The translations under genes were made by a program, and so were the position numbers. From the NCBI GenBank assembly GCA_900543165.1, contig UQQQ01000045.1:1-16597 (forward strand): a DNA stretch of 16,597 nt, read 5' to 3'. The notes below the pieces were generated by a model that was given only the letters and a program-made list of their open reading frames with translations, did not search any database and was not told the DNA's origin. This DNA is from an uncultured Dialister sp. Its GTDB lineage: Bacteria; Bacillota; Negativicutes; Veillonellales; Dialisteraceae. Below are positions 7,127-14,477 of the stretch, in pieces; the first letter of the stretch is position 1, and every line of letters starts with the position of its first letter.

Positions 7127-7308
7127 GATTCCCCCGCATCTCCGCTTTCCTCGTCTGTCTTTCATACCGCCTGTACCCTATCCGCCCCTACGGGGTACTT
7201 CCCCGCAAGGGGTGGCTGACGATGCGAGGGAAGCCTGCTATCAAGAGACCTTTGGACATCGCACCCTATAGCGGCGAAGCCGCCACCACAACCTTGAACC
7301 CTGAACCA
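7127..7308 (+). repeat. Double-hairpin module, copy 2
   Basis: Contains CCCGCATCTCCGCTTTCCTC, TCTTTCATACCGCCTGT, CCCTATCCGCCCC, a GGGG-rich hairpin pair, GCGGCGAAGCCGCCACCACAA and CCTTGAACCCTGAACC. It matches the minus strand of 13561-13707 almost base for base through the first roughly 70 positions. It carries about 40 extra bases (7227-7270) that are partly shared with copy 1 at 1597-1745. Confidence 0.75.
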
Positions 7309-7336
7309 AGGATGAGTAGTTAGGGATTAGGATTGG
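7309..7336. repeat. Heptamer array closing the composite repeat
   Basis: Four units AGGATGA, GTAGTTA, GGGATTA, GGATTGG, nearly the same as the array at 4582-4616. It joins the double-hairpin module to the inverted-end element that follows. Confidence 0.65.
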
Positions 7337-7355
7337 TACTGGCGTTTTCCCGTAT

Positions 7356-7538
7356 CGTCATGATGGCCGAAGTAGAGGGATCGTTGTCGTTTGCGGTATT
7401 TGCGTGAATGTTCGAAAAGGGAAAACAGGAAACCTGTATCCTGCAAACGTGGGGTCGGTCTCTCCTGCAAACTGCTTGCGTCAATGGTCATGAGCAGCGG
7501 CGTGCAAGAAAGATTTCTCGACTTCGCTCGAAATGACG
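7356..7538. repeat. MITE-like element with inverted ends, copy 2
   Basis: The right end (AAAGATTTCTCGACTTCGCT, then CGAAATGACG) is close to the right end of 4634-4779. The left end is more eroded but keeps CGTCAT and CGAAGTAGAGGGATC. The interior differs in sequence and length from copy 1. Confidence 0.5.
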
Positions 7539-7542
7539 AAAC

Positions 7543-7600
7543 GCGCGAAGCGCTATCAAAATTCTGCGGCGCTTCTACATTCTTATGCGCCGTACCACCA
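7543..7600 (-). repeat. GCGGCGC/GCGCCGC-type stem-loop after recQ
   Basis: Read on the minus strand: ATGGTGGTACGGCGC, an A/T-rich loop, GCGCCGCAG, then TTTTGATAGCGCTTC. It lies about 75 bp past the recQ stop codon and in the same relation to its gene as the copy after feoA. No other terminator was found for recQ. Confidence 0.65.
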
Positions 7601-7675
7601 TTTCTCATTTCTCAGTCAAGCGAATCTTTCAAACGCAATCTATGGAACCGCCGCCCCACAGGCTGCCTCTAAAAT

Positions 7676-9721
7676 CTACACCCGATCTCCCCAGATGCAT
7701 TTCACGATCGCTTCTCCGTAGCGATCGACCTTTTTCGGGCCTATACCGCGGATGCGTTTCAGCTCCAGCTTCGTCTTGGGACGCCAGAAGGCCATTTCCT
7801 GCAGCTGCTCATCCGTGAAGATGCGATTCCGAGCCAGTCCTTCCTTAGCTGCGATCGCATTGCGGACAGAGAAAAGCTGCTGCAGGAGCTGGGCATCTGG
7901 ATCCTTTTCTTCGATGACAGGCTCTTCTGCGCCGGTCCGGATGATCTCCAGAAAACGCTCGCCGTATTTCTGCAGCTTGAATGCGCCGACGCCATGCACC
8001 GCACCCATAGCTTCCATGGACTCAGGGCGCTCGCGTGCCATCGCTTCCAGTGTCGCATCCGAGAAGATGACAAAGGGCGGCACATGCTCTTCGGCCGCCA
8101 GTGTCCGCCGAAGCTCGCGCAGGGCTTCGAAAAGGCCGTCCCGGCTTTCGCGGCGGGGATCGAGATCCCGCTCGACCGCGGCGTCTTTCATCGCATCCTC
8201 TGCGCCGAAGGCAAGGCCGTAGACCTCTGCCTTCCCCGCAAGGACCTCTTTCGCTTTGTCCGTCAGCTTGAGTACGGGATAGGGCTGTCCGTCACGGAAG
8301 AGGTAGCCATCCGCGACGAAGCCGTTCAGCGCACTCTTGATATGGCCCAGCTTCTCAAAAGAGAGCTTGCCGAAAGTCGGCACCGTGAGGAGATCCTTCT
8401 CGATGAGCTCCTTTGTTTTCTTTCCTTTAAGGACAGCGGCGATGATGCTCGCTCCGTATCGCTCGCGGAGGGATAGAACGGTACGGAAAATGAGGACTGC
8501 CGCATCCGTGATCCTGACCTTGGCCGTCCGGTTCTCGCAGTTGCTGCAGTGCCCGCAGGGCTCCTTCACCCTTTCCCCAAAATAGGCGAGGACATAATTT
8601 CTAAGACACGAAGACGTCTGGCAATAGTCGATCATCGCATTCAGGCGCTGGTAATCCATCCGCTTCTGCTCCTCGCTCTGATTGCCATTCTCGATGAAGT
8701 ATGTCTGGATATGTACATCCTTCCCGCTGTAGAGCAGGATGCACTCCGCCTTCGCTCCATCGCGTCCCGCGCGCCCCGCCTCCTGATAGTATGACTCGAG
8801 ACTCTTGGGCATCTGGTAATGGATGACATAGCGCACATTGCTCTTGTCGATCCCCATGCCGAACGCATTCGTCGACACCATGACTGTCGTCCTGTCATAG
8901 GAGAAATCATCCTGCGCCTGCCTGCGTTCCTCGTCCGTCATGCCCGCATGGTAGCGCCCTGTCGTGATCCCCGCCTGAGAGAGCCTGTCATACATCTCAT
9001 CCACCGCTTTTCGGGTCGCGCAGTAGATGATGCCGCTCTCCTTCCGGTGCGACTTCACATAGCGCAGGATGAAATACTCGCGATCCTTGCCCTGCATCAC
9101 GCGGAAGGAGAGATTCGGCCGGTCAAGCCCAGTGCGGAAAACAGCCGCCCCGGAAAGCCCCAGACTTTCCTTCATATCCTGCTCGACGAGCGGCGTCGCC
9201 GTCGCGGTGAAGGCTGTCACGATGGGACGCTGCGGCAGGCTGTCGATGAATCTTTTGATCTTCCGATACGAGGGACGGAAATCATGCCCCCACTGCGACA
9301 CACAGTGCGCCTCATCGACGACGATCATCGAGAGCGGCACCATGGAGAGACAATGCGTGAAATACGACGGCTCGAGCTTCTCCGGCGCCATGTAGAGCAG
9401 CTTGATCCGTCCGCGATACATGTCACGCAGCCGCTCGATCGACTCCTCGTAGGGGACCGTGCTGTTCACATAGGAGGCCGGGATTCCCTGCTCCGTCAGC
9501 GCCTCCACCTGATCCTTCATGAGGGAGATCAGAGGAGAAATGATGACCGTCCCCTTCGGGAGCAGCATCGCCGGGATCTGGAAGCAGATCGACTTCCCCG
9601 CACCTGTCGGCATGATGGCCATCACATCCTTCCCAGAAAGGATGGCAGAGATCACATCCTCCTGTACCGTGCGGAATGTGTCGTAGCCAAAATATTCCTT
9701 CAGTACGTCTTTGGGTTCCAT
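7676..9721 (-). CDS. recQ: ATP-dependent DNA helicase RecQ with two HRDC domains
   Basis: A 3'-to-5' DNA helicase acting in recombination and stalled-fork repair; 681 residues, longer than the usual ~600. Helicase core: motif 0 near 10-20, Walker A PTGAGKS (38-44), DEAHC (136-140), TATAT (172-176), and motif VI QEAGRAGRDG (313-322). RQC zinc site: Cys372, Cys389, Cys392 and Cys395 by alignment with E. coli RecQ, followed by the winged helix (about 405-500). A first HRDC domain spans about 527-597 and a second about 608-678 (ending RIRGIGPKKVDRYGEAIV); most RecQ have one. AAAGGAGG lies 8 nt before the ATG. It stands alone and diverges from dcuC. Confidence 0.95.
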   Translation of the reverse strand: MEPKDVLKEYFGYDTFRTVQEDVISAILSGKDVMAIMPTGAGKSICFQIPAMLLPKGTVIISPLISLMKDQVEALTEQGIPASYVNSTVPYEESIERLRDMYRGRIKLLYMAPEKLEPSYFTHCLSMVPLSMIVVDEAHCVSQWGHDFRPSYRKIKRFIDSLPQRPIVTAFTATATPLVEQDMKESLGLSGAAVFRTGLDRPNLSFRVMQGKDREYFILRYVKSHRKESGIIYCATRKAVDEMYDRLSQAGITTGRYHAGMTDEERRQAQDDFSYDRTTVMVSTNAFGMGIDKSNVRYVIHYQMPKSLESYYQEAGRAGRDGAKAECILLYSGKDVHIQTYFIENGNQSEEQKRMDYQRLNAMIDYCQTSSCLRNYVLAYFGERVKEPCGHCSNCENRTAKVRITDAAVLIFRTVLSLRERYGASIIAAVLKGKKTKELIEKDLLTVPTFGKLSFEKLGHIKSALNGFVADGYLFRDGQPYPVLKLTDKAKEVLAGKAEVYGLAFGAEDAMKDAAVERDLDPRRESRDGLFEALRELRRTLAAEEHVPPFVIFSDATLEAMARERPESMEAMGAVHGVGAFKLQKYGERFLEIIRTGAEEPVIEEKDPDAQLLQQLFSVRNAIAAKEGLARNRIFTDEQLQEMAFWRPKTKLELKRIRGIGPKKVDRYGEAIVKCIWGDRV

Positions 9722-9756
9722 AGCGCGCCTCCTTTCGATTCGAACATATTCATATT

Positions 9757-9765
9757 ATTATAGCA
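9757..9765 (-). promoter_or_regulatory. Extended -10 promoter of recQ
   Basis: On the minus strand TGCTATAAT combines a perfect -10 box with the TG extension. No good -35 box is visible; that position falls at the edge of a repeat block. The start would be near 9750, giving a short leader of about 30 nt that includes AAAGGAGG. Confidence 0.65.
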
Positions 9766-9851
9766 TAGATAAAGGGTTCGGGGTTCAGGGGTGTGGTGGC
9801 GGTTTCTCCGCAAGTATGTATGAGGCAATGACCGATTAAGAATCATTCTCG

Positions 9852-9974
9852 CCCCTTCCTCTGGAAGGGGCAGACGAGCGAAGCGAGGCGGGGTTGGCAT
9901 CCTCGCATGTGAAAATACCGCTTCACGCAGCCAACCTCCGCCCCTTCGGGGCACCTCCTTCCAAAGGAAGGAGG
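9852..9974. repeat. Long imperfect cruciform between recQ and dcuC
   Basis: Arms of about 45 bp (9852-9898 and 9930-9974) face each other around a centre of about 31 bp. Each arm carries a small CCTTCC/GGAAGG palindrome and ends in GGTTGGC / GCCAACC. A solo arm occurs at 5624-5667. The 890-bp space between recQ and dcuC (9722-10611) holds this element, a partial double-hairpin block, a heptamer array and the dcuC leader, but no convincing gene. Confidence 0.6.
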
Positions 9975-10140
9975 GAGAAAAGTGGAGTGCGTTGACTGGT
10001 ACCTAGGGTTGAGGTGGCGGCTTCGCCGCGATTGAGGACTCAGGTCGCAGCTGTTCTGGCATTCATTATCTCACATACGACGTTTCTCGTCGCTCAGGAT
10101 GACGAAACGGGGCGATGCCCGAAGATCGGAGGATAGAAGT

Positions 10141-10210
10141 CAGATGTCTGATGTCTGATGTCTGATGTTTCCTAGTCTTATCCCTAGTCTCTAGCCACTC
10201 CTCCCTGCTT
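10141..10210. repeat. Heptamer array with CTGATGT units
   Basis: Ten 7-bp units. The first four are CAGATGT, CTGATGT, CTGATGT, CTGATGT; the rest drift to CCTAGTC and TCTAGCC types. This shows period-7 expansion with a different unit in the same genome. Confidence 0.7.
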
Positions 10211-10332
10211 TCAAACTTCAGTCGATGTGAAATAACGATCATCTCATTTTCGCGTTCAATCTGCCGTGGGGGACTTGCAGCTCTCATAGGAGTGACCGGG
10301 AAACCTTATCCCAGCTGTTTTTCATGCCAGAG

Positions 10333-10440
10333 TCACCCTATCCGCCCCTACGGGGCACCTTCCCCTAGAGGGGAAGGCTGCGATACGAGAATACAATCTT
10401 CTAAAAAAAGACGGCAAAGCCGCCACGAGAACCCTGAACC
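10333..10440 (+). repeat. Double-hairpin module, copy 3
   Basis: CCCTATCCGCCCC, the GCCCC/GGGGC hairpin, the perfect palindrome CCTTCCCCTAGAGGGGAAGG, GCGATACGAG, and GGCAAAGCCGCCACGAGAAC ending in CCCTGAACC. It is shorter than copy 2 but in the same order. Confidence 0.7.
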
Positions 10441-10456
10441 AAATAAAAGCAAAGTA

Positions 10457-10504
10457 AAAAGGGGCGGTGAAGAAATGAGGGTTCATTTCTTCACCGCTCC
10501 TTTC
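10457..10504. terminator. Strong stem-loop upstream of dcuC, terminator-like
   Basis: A 21-bp stem with one G-T pair (10458-10478 with 10483-10503) and a 4-nt GGGT loop. It has a T-rich tail on both strands (TTTCTTA on plus, CTTTTTACTTT on minus). No gene ends nearby: recQ starts 740 bp to the left on the opposite strand. It probably insulates dcuC from upstream transcription, unless transcription begins further upstream, in which case it could be a leader attenuator. Confidence 0.6.
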
Positions 10505-10544
10505 TTACCCCTTAATAAATCATTTTTATAATAGCGCATTTGGT

Positions 10545-10600
10545 CGATATATAATAAAATAGATATGTAAGTTTGTATTCTATAATGCGTATGATATGAA
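10545..10600 (+). promoter_or_regulatory. Likely dcuC promoter region
   Basis: Two perfect TATAAT boxes occur at 10550-10555 and 10581-10586. Neither has a good -35 partner at 16-18 bp. The first would give a leader of about 50 nt, the second about 20 nt, just enough for AAAGGAG. The region is strongly AT-rich compared with its surroundings. Confidence 0.45.
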
Positions 10601-10611
10601 AGGAGACTTTT

Positions 10612-12003
10612 ATGAACCTGCTATTTACTGCACTCATTGTCGTATGGGCGGCCTGGCTCATTTTGAAGAAGTACAAGCCGCAGACCGTCCTTTTCGTAGC
10701 AGGCGGTCTTCTTCTCGCCGGCTCGATGATTATGAGCTGGGGCACGATCCTTCCCGCCGGAAAGAGCACCGGCATGTGGAGCTTCGATATTTTTGAACTC
10801 ATCCGCACTCTTTTTGCGAACCGACTCTCCGGCCTCGGCCTCAACATCATGGCTGTCGGCGGCTTTGCACGTTACATGGATAAGATCGGCGCGAGCAATG
10901 CGCTGGTCGCCCTCACCATCCGTCCGCTGATGCTGCTGAAATCGCCCTACATCGTCATGAGCGCCTGCTGGGTACTCGGCATGTTCCTTGGGCTGGCCAT
11001 CAATAGTGCCTCAGGCCTGGCCATGCTGCTCATGGTGACCATGTTCCCGATCCTTGTCGCACTCGGTGTCTCCCGCATCTCTGCGACCGCAGCCATCGCG
11101 ACCACGCTCTGCCTTGACTGGAGTCCGTCAGATACCGGCACCATCTTTGCCGCTGAGATCGCAGGCTTCGATCCCGTCATCTACTGGCACACCTTCCAGA
11201 TCCCGATCGCCTGCGCCGTCATTCCCTGTGTCGCCATCGCCCACTACCTCACGCAGAAGATCATGGATAAGCGCGACGGGCACATCGTGCGCGCTCTGGA
11301 TCCGGCGGAAGTCTCTGTCAATATCGAGACTGAGGATGAAAAGAAAGCCGCGCTTTCCCATCCGCCGAAGATCTATGCCCTTCTTCCGATCATTCCTCTC
11401 GCTCTCATCCTCATCTTCTCGCCGCTCTGCCTCCCCGGCATCAAAATGAACATCATCATGGCGATGCTCATGGGGACCGCCATCGGCATGATCGCTCAGT
11501 TCTTCCGTACAAGAGACCTGAAGGAGACCTTCTCTGAGATCCAGATCTTCTTCGACGGCATGGGCAAGCAGCTCGCCAATGTCATCACCATCGTCATCGC
11601 CGGCGAATTCTTCGCGAAAGGCCTCACTTCCACAGGCTCCATCGATGCCATGATCCAGGGCGCCCAGACCACCGGCTTCGGCGCATCCGGCCTGACGCTT
11701 GTCATGATCGCCATCATCGCAGTCTGCGCCATCCTCATGGGCAGCGGCAATGCTCCCTTCTTTGCCTTTGCCAATCTCGTCCCGGCGATCGCTGCCAAGA
11801 CAGGTGTAGCAGCCTCCTTCATGGTCCTCCCGATGCACCTCATCGCGAGCTCTGCGCGCGCCATCTCTCCGATCACCGGTGTCATTATCGTGGCCTCCGG
11901 CATGGCTGGCATCAGCCCCTTTGACCTTGTGAAACGCACAGCCATCCCGATGACTGTCTCCTGCATACTCATCGTCGTCGCGAACTTCGTGATCTTTGGA
12001 TAA
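10612..12003 (+). CDS. dcuC: DcuC-family anaerobic C4-dicarboxylate transporter
   Basis: Polytopic inner-membrane carrier; the family moves succinate, fumarate or related C4-dicarboxylates under anaerobic conditions, often as succinate efflux. It has 463 residues, as in E. coli DcuC. Shared features include the N-terminal hydrophobic pair of helices, GGFARYMDKIGA (83-94), the SAxGL segment (132-136), a central cytoplasmic loop (about 218-255), MGSGNAPFFAF (376-386), the ARAISPITGVI stretch (415-425) and the C-terminal ISPFDLVKRTAIP. AAAGGAG lies 8 nt before the ATG. It is the only plus-strand gene in the window and stands alone. In a dicarboxylate-fermenting anaerobe it could serve succinate uptake or export; the substrate is inferred from family only. 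Confidence 0.9.
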   Translation: MNLLFTALIVVWAAWLILKKYKPQTVLFVAGGLLLAGSMIMSWGTILPAGKSTGMWSFDIFELIRTLFANRLSGLGLNIMAVGGFARYMDKIGASNALVALTIRPLMLLKSPYIVMSACWVLGMFLGLAINSASGLAMLLMVTMFPILVALGVSRISATAAIATTLCLDWSPSDTGTIFAAEIAGFDPVIYWHTFQIPIACAVIPCVAIAHYLTQKIMDKRDGHIVRALDPAEVSVNIETEDEKKAALSHPPKIYALLPIIPLALILIFSPLCLPGIKMNIIMAMLMGTAIGMIAQFFRTRDLKETFSEIQIFFDGMGKQLANVITIVIAGEFFAKGLTSTGSIDAMIQGAQTTGFGASGLTLVMIAIIAVCAILMGSGNAPFFAFANLVPAIAAKTGVAASFMVLPMHLIASSARAISPITGVIIVASGMAGISPFDLVKRTAIPMTVSCILIVVANFVIFG

Positions 12004-12004
12004 A

Positions 12005-12032
12005 TAGTTGCTAGTTGCTAGTGACTAGTCAC
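12005..12032. repeat. Heptamer array directly after dcuC
   Basis: Four units TAGTTGC, TAGTTGC, TAGTGAC, TAGTCAC begin one base after the TAA stop. This is the only plus-strand gene, and its array is also in the coding-strand TAGTGAC orientation. The terminator stem follows within 4 bp. Confidence 0.75.
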
Positions 12033-12033
12033 T

Positions 12034-12087
12034 AAAAAATAAAAGCGTAAGTGATATCGCACCGATAATCACTTACGCTTTTATTTT
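12034..12087. terminator. Bidirectional terminator between dcuC and the peptidase gene
   Basis: A perfect 20-bp stem (12036-12055 with 12068-12087) and a 12-nt loop. It is A-rich on one side and T-rich on the other, giving TTTTATTTT on the plus strand and TTTTATTTTTT on the minus. It lies between two converging genes. Confidence 0.9.
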
Positions 12088-12129
12088 GGAGAGCGCTCAG
12101 AGCCAAGCCGGCCCCGCCGCTGTTCCTCC

Positions 12130-13251
12130 TTATTTTCCCGCTGCGAGCTTCACGATTTCCACCGCCTGCTTGGCGCATTTGACGAGGTCATCGATCACCT
12201 GATATTCCTCACTGGTGTGACATTTGAAATTTCCTGTACCGATCCCGACAGCGGCGATGCCGTGTTCATTGAAATGGTTCGCATCCATGCCGCCGCCCCC
12301 TTCCTTGAAGAAGGGTGCTGCCCCGACTGCCTCTGCCGCCTCTTTGGCCAGCACGCAGGGACGCGCGGTCTCTTCGAGCTTGAAGGCATGGTAAAGCGTA
12401 TGCAGCTCGACCTCGATCTTCGTATGGTATTTCTCGGAGATCTTGTCTGCCGCCGCCTGAATATCGGCAGAGATCTGCTGATACTCCTTCGCATCGCGGC
12501 TTCTCTGCTCGCCGGTGATCGTCACGAGATCGCAGACGACATTGGTCGCACTTCCCGCCTCGATGATAGAGAAATTCGCCGTCGATACCGGTGAAAGCCG
12601 GCCATCCGGAAGATGCATGATGAGATCCGCAGCTACCTTCAGCGCATTCAGTCCTTTTTCCGGTTCATTGCCCGCATGCGCCGTCACGCCATGCACACGG
12701 ATCGTGACACGCCCCTTGCTCGGAGCGGCAAGGACGATGGTCCCCGCCTTGCCGGAGGCATCATATACGAAAGCACTCTTCGATCGGAACTGGGAAAAAT
12801 CATACTGGCGCGAGCCTTCGACGCCCGTTTCCTCACAGACAGAGAAGGCCACTTCGATCAAGCCATGCGGGATCTGCTTCTCTTTCACTTCGCGAAGCAT
12901 TGCAAGGATCGCTGTGACGCCGCCGATGTCATCGCCTGCCAGGATCGATGTCCCGTCCGAGACGATCTTCCCTTCCGCTTCCTGCACGATAGGAACAATG
13001 TGCCCATGATTTCCCACGCGGTCCATATGCGCGGAGAAAAGGATAGGCTCGCCATCCGTATTTCCGGGAAGCCGTGCATAGAGATTGCCCGCATTGCCTC
13101 CGAGCACCTCGCCTGCTTTGTCTTCCGTCACGGTGAGACCAAGCGCCATGAGCTTCTCCTTCAGCACATCAGCGATCGCCCGCTCGTCACGCGAGTGGAC
13201 CTCGATGGAAACCAGTTCTTTAAATTCATCAATGATACGTTTCTGATCCAT
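12130..13251 (-). CDS. M20-family metallopeptidase, PepT-like
   Basis: Cytoplasmic di-zinc aminopeptidase-type enzyme, probably releasing amino acids from small peptides. It has 373 residues. Metal and catalytic residues are in order: SAHMD (His75, Asp77), AGDDIGG (bridging Asp107), CEETG (Glu140/Glu141), VYDASG (Asp164) and KCHTSEEY (His345). The AHAG motif (191-194) marks the dimerisation (lid) domain. It resembles the PepT-like group (B. subtilis YqjE type) more than true tripeptidase T, so I give no symbol. AAAGGAG lies 9 nt before the ATG. A 160-bp MITE begins 40 bp upstream of the start, so any promoter lies within or beyond that element. Confidence 0.88.
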   Translation of the reverse strand: MDQKRIIDEFKELVSIEVHSRDERAIADVLKEKLMALGLTVTEDKAGEVLGGNAGNLYARLPGNTDGEPILFSAHMDRVGNHGHIVPIVQEAEGKIVSDGTSILAGDDIGGVTAILAMLREVKEKQIPHGLIEVAFSVCEETGVEGSRQYDFSQFRSKSAFVYDASGKAGTIVLAAPSKGRVTIRVHGVTAHAGNEPEKGLNALKVAADLIMHLPDGRLSPVSTANFSIIEAGSATNVVCDLVTITGEQRSRDAKEYQQISADIQAAADKISEKYHTKIEVELHTLYHAFKLEETARPCVLAKEAAEAVGAAPFFKEGGGGMDANHFNEHGIAAVGIGTGNFKCHTSEEYQVIDDLVKCAKQAVEIVKLAAGK

Positions 13252-13290
13252 GAGAGGACTCCTTTCTGAAATGAGAAATGAGAAATGCTA

Positions 13291-13450
13291 GGGAAACGCT
13301 GATTAAATCGCAGAGTCCGATTTGGTATGTATTTTCTACAATGCTTCGTCATAACCCGCCTTAAATAGCTCGCTATTCGCGGCGGCTTATTCCTCGCCTT
13401 GTATGAAAATACAAGAGCCAAGTCGGACAACGATTGAATCAGTGTTTCCT
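13291..13450. mobile_element. 160-bp hairpin MITE flanked by TA
   Basis: The ends read RGGAAACRCTGATT inward from both sides, and TA dinucleotides flank the element (13289-13290 and 13451-13452). This is the target duplication typical of IS630/Tc1-mariner transposition. The two halves pair along nearly their whole length of about 78 nt, with AATAGC-TC-GCTATT at the centre. It has no coding capacity, so a transposase elsewhere in the genome would have moved it. It lies just upstream of the peptidase gene. Confidence 0.8.
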
Positions 13451-13452
13451 TA

Positions 13453-13510
13453 GGGCGGCGCATAAAAATCAGAAGCGACGCAGTGTATAAATAATGGCGA
13501 TGCCCGAAAG
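13453..13510 (+). repeat. GCGGCGC stem-loop repeat next to the MITE
   Basis: GGCGGCGCATAAAAATCAGA, a degraded right arm GCGACGCAG, then TGTATAAATAATGGCGATGC. Close relatives lie at 15468-15517 and 16431-16490. The MITE abuts its left edge and may have inserted into it. Confidence 0.55.
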
Positions 13511-13518
13511 TAGCATTC

Positions 13519-13560
13519 AAGTCACCGGTCACTTTGCGTCCCTAATCCCTAGCCACTCAT
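13519..13560. repeat. Heptamer array, distal end of the composite repeat
   Basis: Six units AAGTCAC, CGGTCAC, TTTGCGT, CCCTAAT, CCCTAGC, CACTCAT. It bounds the composite repeat that ends at 13763. Confidence 0.65.
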
Positions 13561-13707
13561 CCTTGGTTCAGGGCTCAAGGTTGTGGTGGCGGCTTCCTTC
13601 GTATTGTCAGCCTTCCCCTCTAGGGGAAGGTGCCCCATAGGGGCGGATAGGGCACAGGCGGTATGAAAGACAGATGAGGAAAGCGGAGATGCGGGGAAAT
13701 TTGATAT
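13561..13707 (-). repeat. Double-hairpin module, copy 4
   Basis: Inverted relative to copy 2 (7127-7308). Includes the palindrome CCTTCCCCTCTAGGGGAAGG (13612-13631), GGGGCGGATAGGGCACAGGC and GGAAAGCGGAGATGCGGGG. With its two flanking heptamer arrays it forms a unit of about 245 bp downstream of the TRIC gene. Confidence 0.75.
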
Positions 13708-13763
13708 CTCCTAGTCTCTTAGTCCCTAGCTACTAGTCACTAGTCACAAGCCACCAGTCACTG
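13708..13763. repeat. Heptamer array running into the TRIC gene
   Basis: Eight units CTCCTAG, TCTCTTA, GTCCCTA, GCTACTA, GTCACTA, GTCACAA, GCCACCA, GTCACTG. The gene's stop codon (13758-13760) lies in the last unit, so the repeat also supplies its final codon. Confidence 0.75.
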
Positions 13764-14414
13764 CCTTCTCCTCTTTCTATGCGGATGATAGAGCTGCCAG
13801 TGGAAGTGGATCGCACAGAAGCGAAGAAGTGTCACGCAGGAAAAAGCGATCCAAGAGGACACGGAGAGCTCCAGCTCCGTGAAATGACGCAGACAGCAGA
13901 GGACAAGGCCGCCTGCGATGGATGCGATGGCGTACACATCCATGTACAGCACGACAGGCATGCGCCGCGCCATCATATCCCGCAGCATACCGCCGCCGAC
14001 CGCCGTAATAAGCCCGAGCATGGTCGGCAGAAGGAAACGGTACGAGTCAGGGTACTGGTAGAAGGCCGTCAATGCCCCCGTCACCGTGAAAGCCGCAAGC
14101 CCCACCGTATCCGAGATATTGTACATGAAAGTGATGTAGCGCTCATTCTCCCTCGATACGCGATAGACCGGATAGAGAAAAGAAATGATGAGCGCCGTGA
14201 TGATGGAAACAAAGAGCCCGCCGGGACTGCGAAGCACCGACGGCGGCGTGATGCCGCAGAGCACATCACGCACCATCCCGCCGCCTACGCCGGTCATGAC
14301 AGCAAGCACGGTGATGCCGAAAATATCCATACGCCGCGACAGTCCCACCACAGCGCCGGAAAAGGCAAAGGCGATGGTGCCGAGCGTTTCAAAAATGAGC
14401 CAGGTGATGGTCAT
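13758..14414 (-). CDS. TRIC-channel / UPF0126 family membrane protein
   Basis: A 218-residue inner-membrane protein made of two repeated halves, each with a glycine-rich signature: TGVGGGMVRDVL (41-52) and TAVGGGMLRDMM (137-148). This is the hallmark of the YicG/TRIC family, whose members form trimeric cation channels in some bacteria and have also been described as glycine transporters. Seven hydrophobic segments are likely. The C-terminus is basic (HPHRKRRRQ). I start at 14414 because AAAGGA lies 8 nt before this ATG and MTITWLIFETLGTIAFAFSG is the normal N-terminus; the frame is open to 14465. It appears monocistronic. The substrate cannot be told from sequence. Confidence 0.9.
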   Translation of the reverse strand: MTITWLIFETLGTIAFAFSGAVVGLSRRMDIFGITVLAVMTGVGGGMVRDVLCGITPPSVLRSPGGLFVSIITALIISFLYPVYRVSRENERYITFMYNISDTVGLAAFTVTGALTAFYQYPDSYRFLLPTMLGLITAVGGGMLRDMMARRMPVVLYMDVYAIASIAGGLVLCCLRHFTELELSVSSWIAFSCVTLLRFCAIHFHWQLYHPHRKRRRQ

Positions 14415-14477
14415 GGGAGATCCTTTGAAAAAATGGAAAAAGGGTTCAGGGGGAACACTAGGCAATATGTCGGATAT

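Noticed and set aside
8819..9763. 314-residue plus-strand frame opposite recQ
   Set aside because: His/Arg-rich antisense frame without recognisable motifs; recQ on the other strand is fully supported.
9722..10611. Small genes in the 890-bp gap before dcuC
   Set aside because: All frames here are built from repeat sequence and lack credible ribosome binding sites or protein-like composition.
11128..11838. 236-residue minus-strand frame inside dcuC
   Set aside because: Antisense of a membrane protein gene, giving an acidic, His-rich sequence of no known type.
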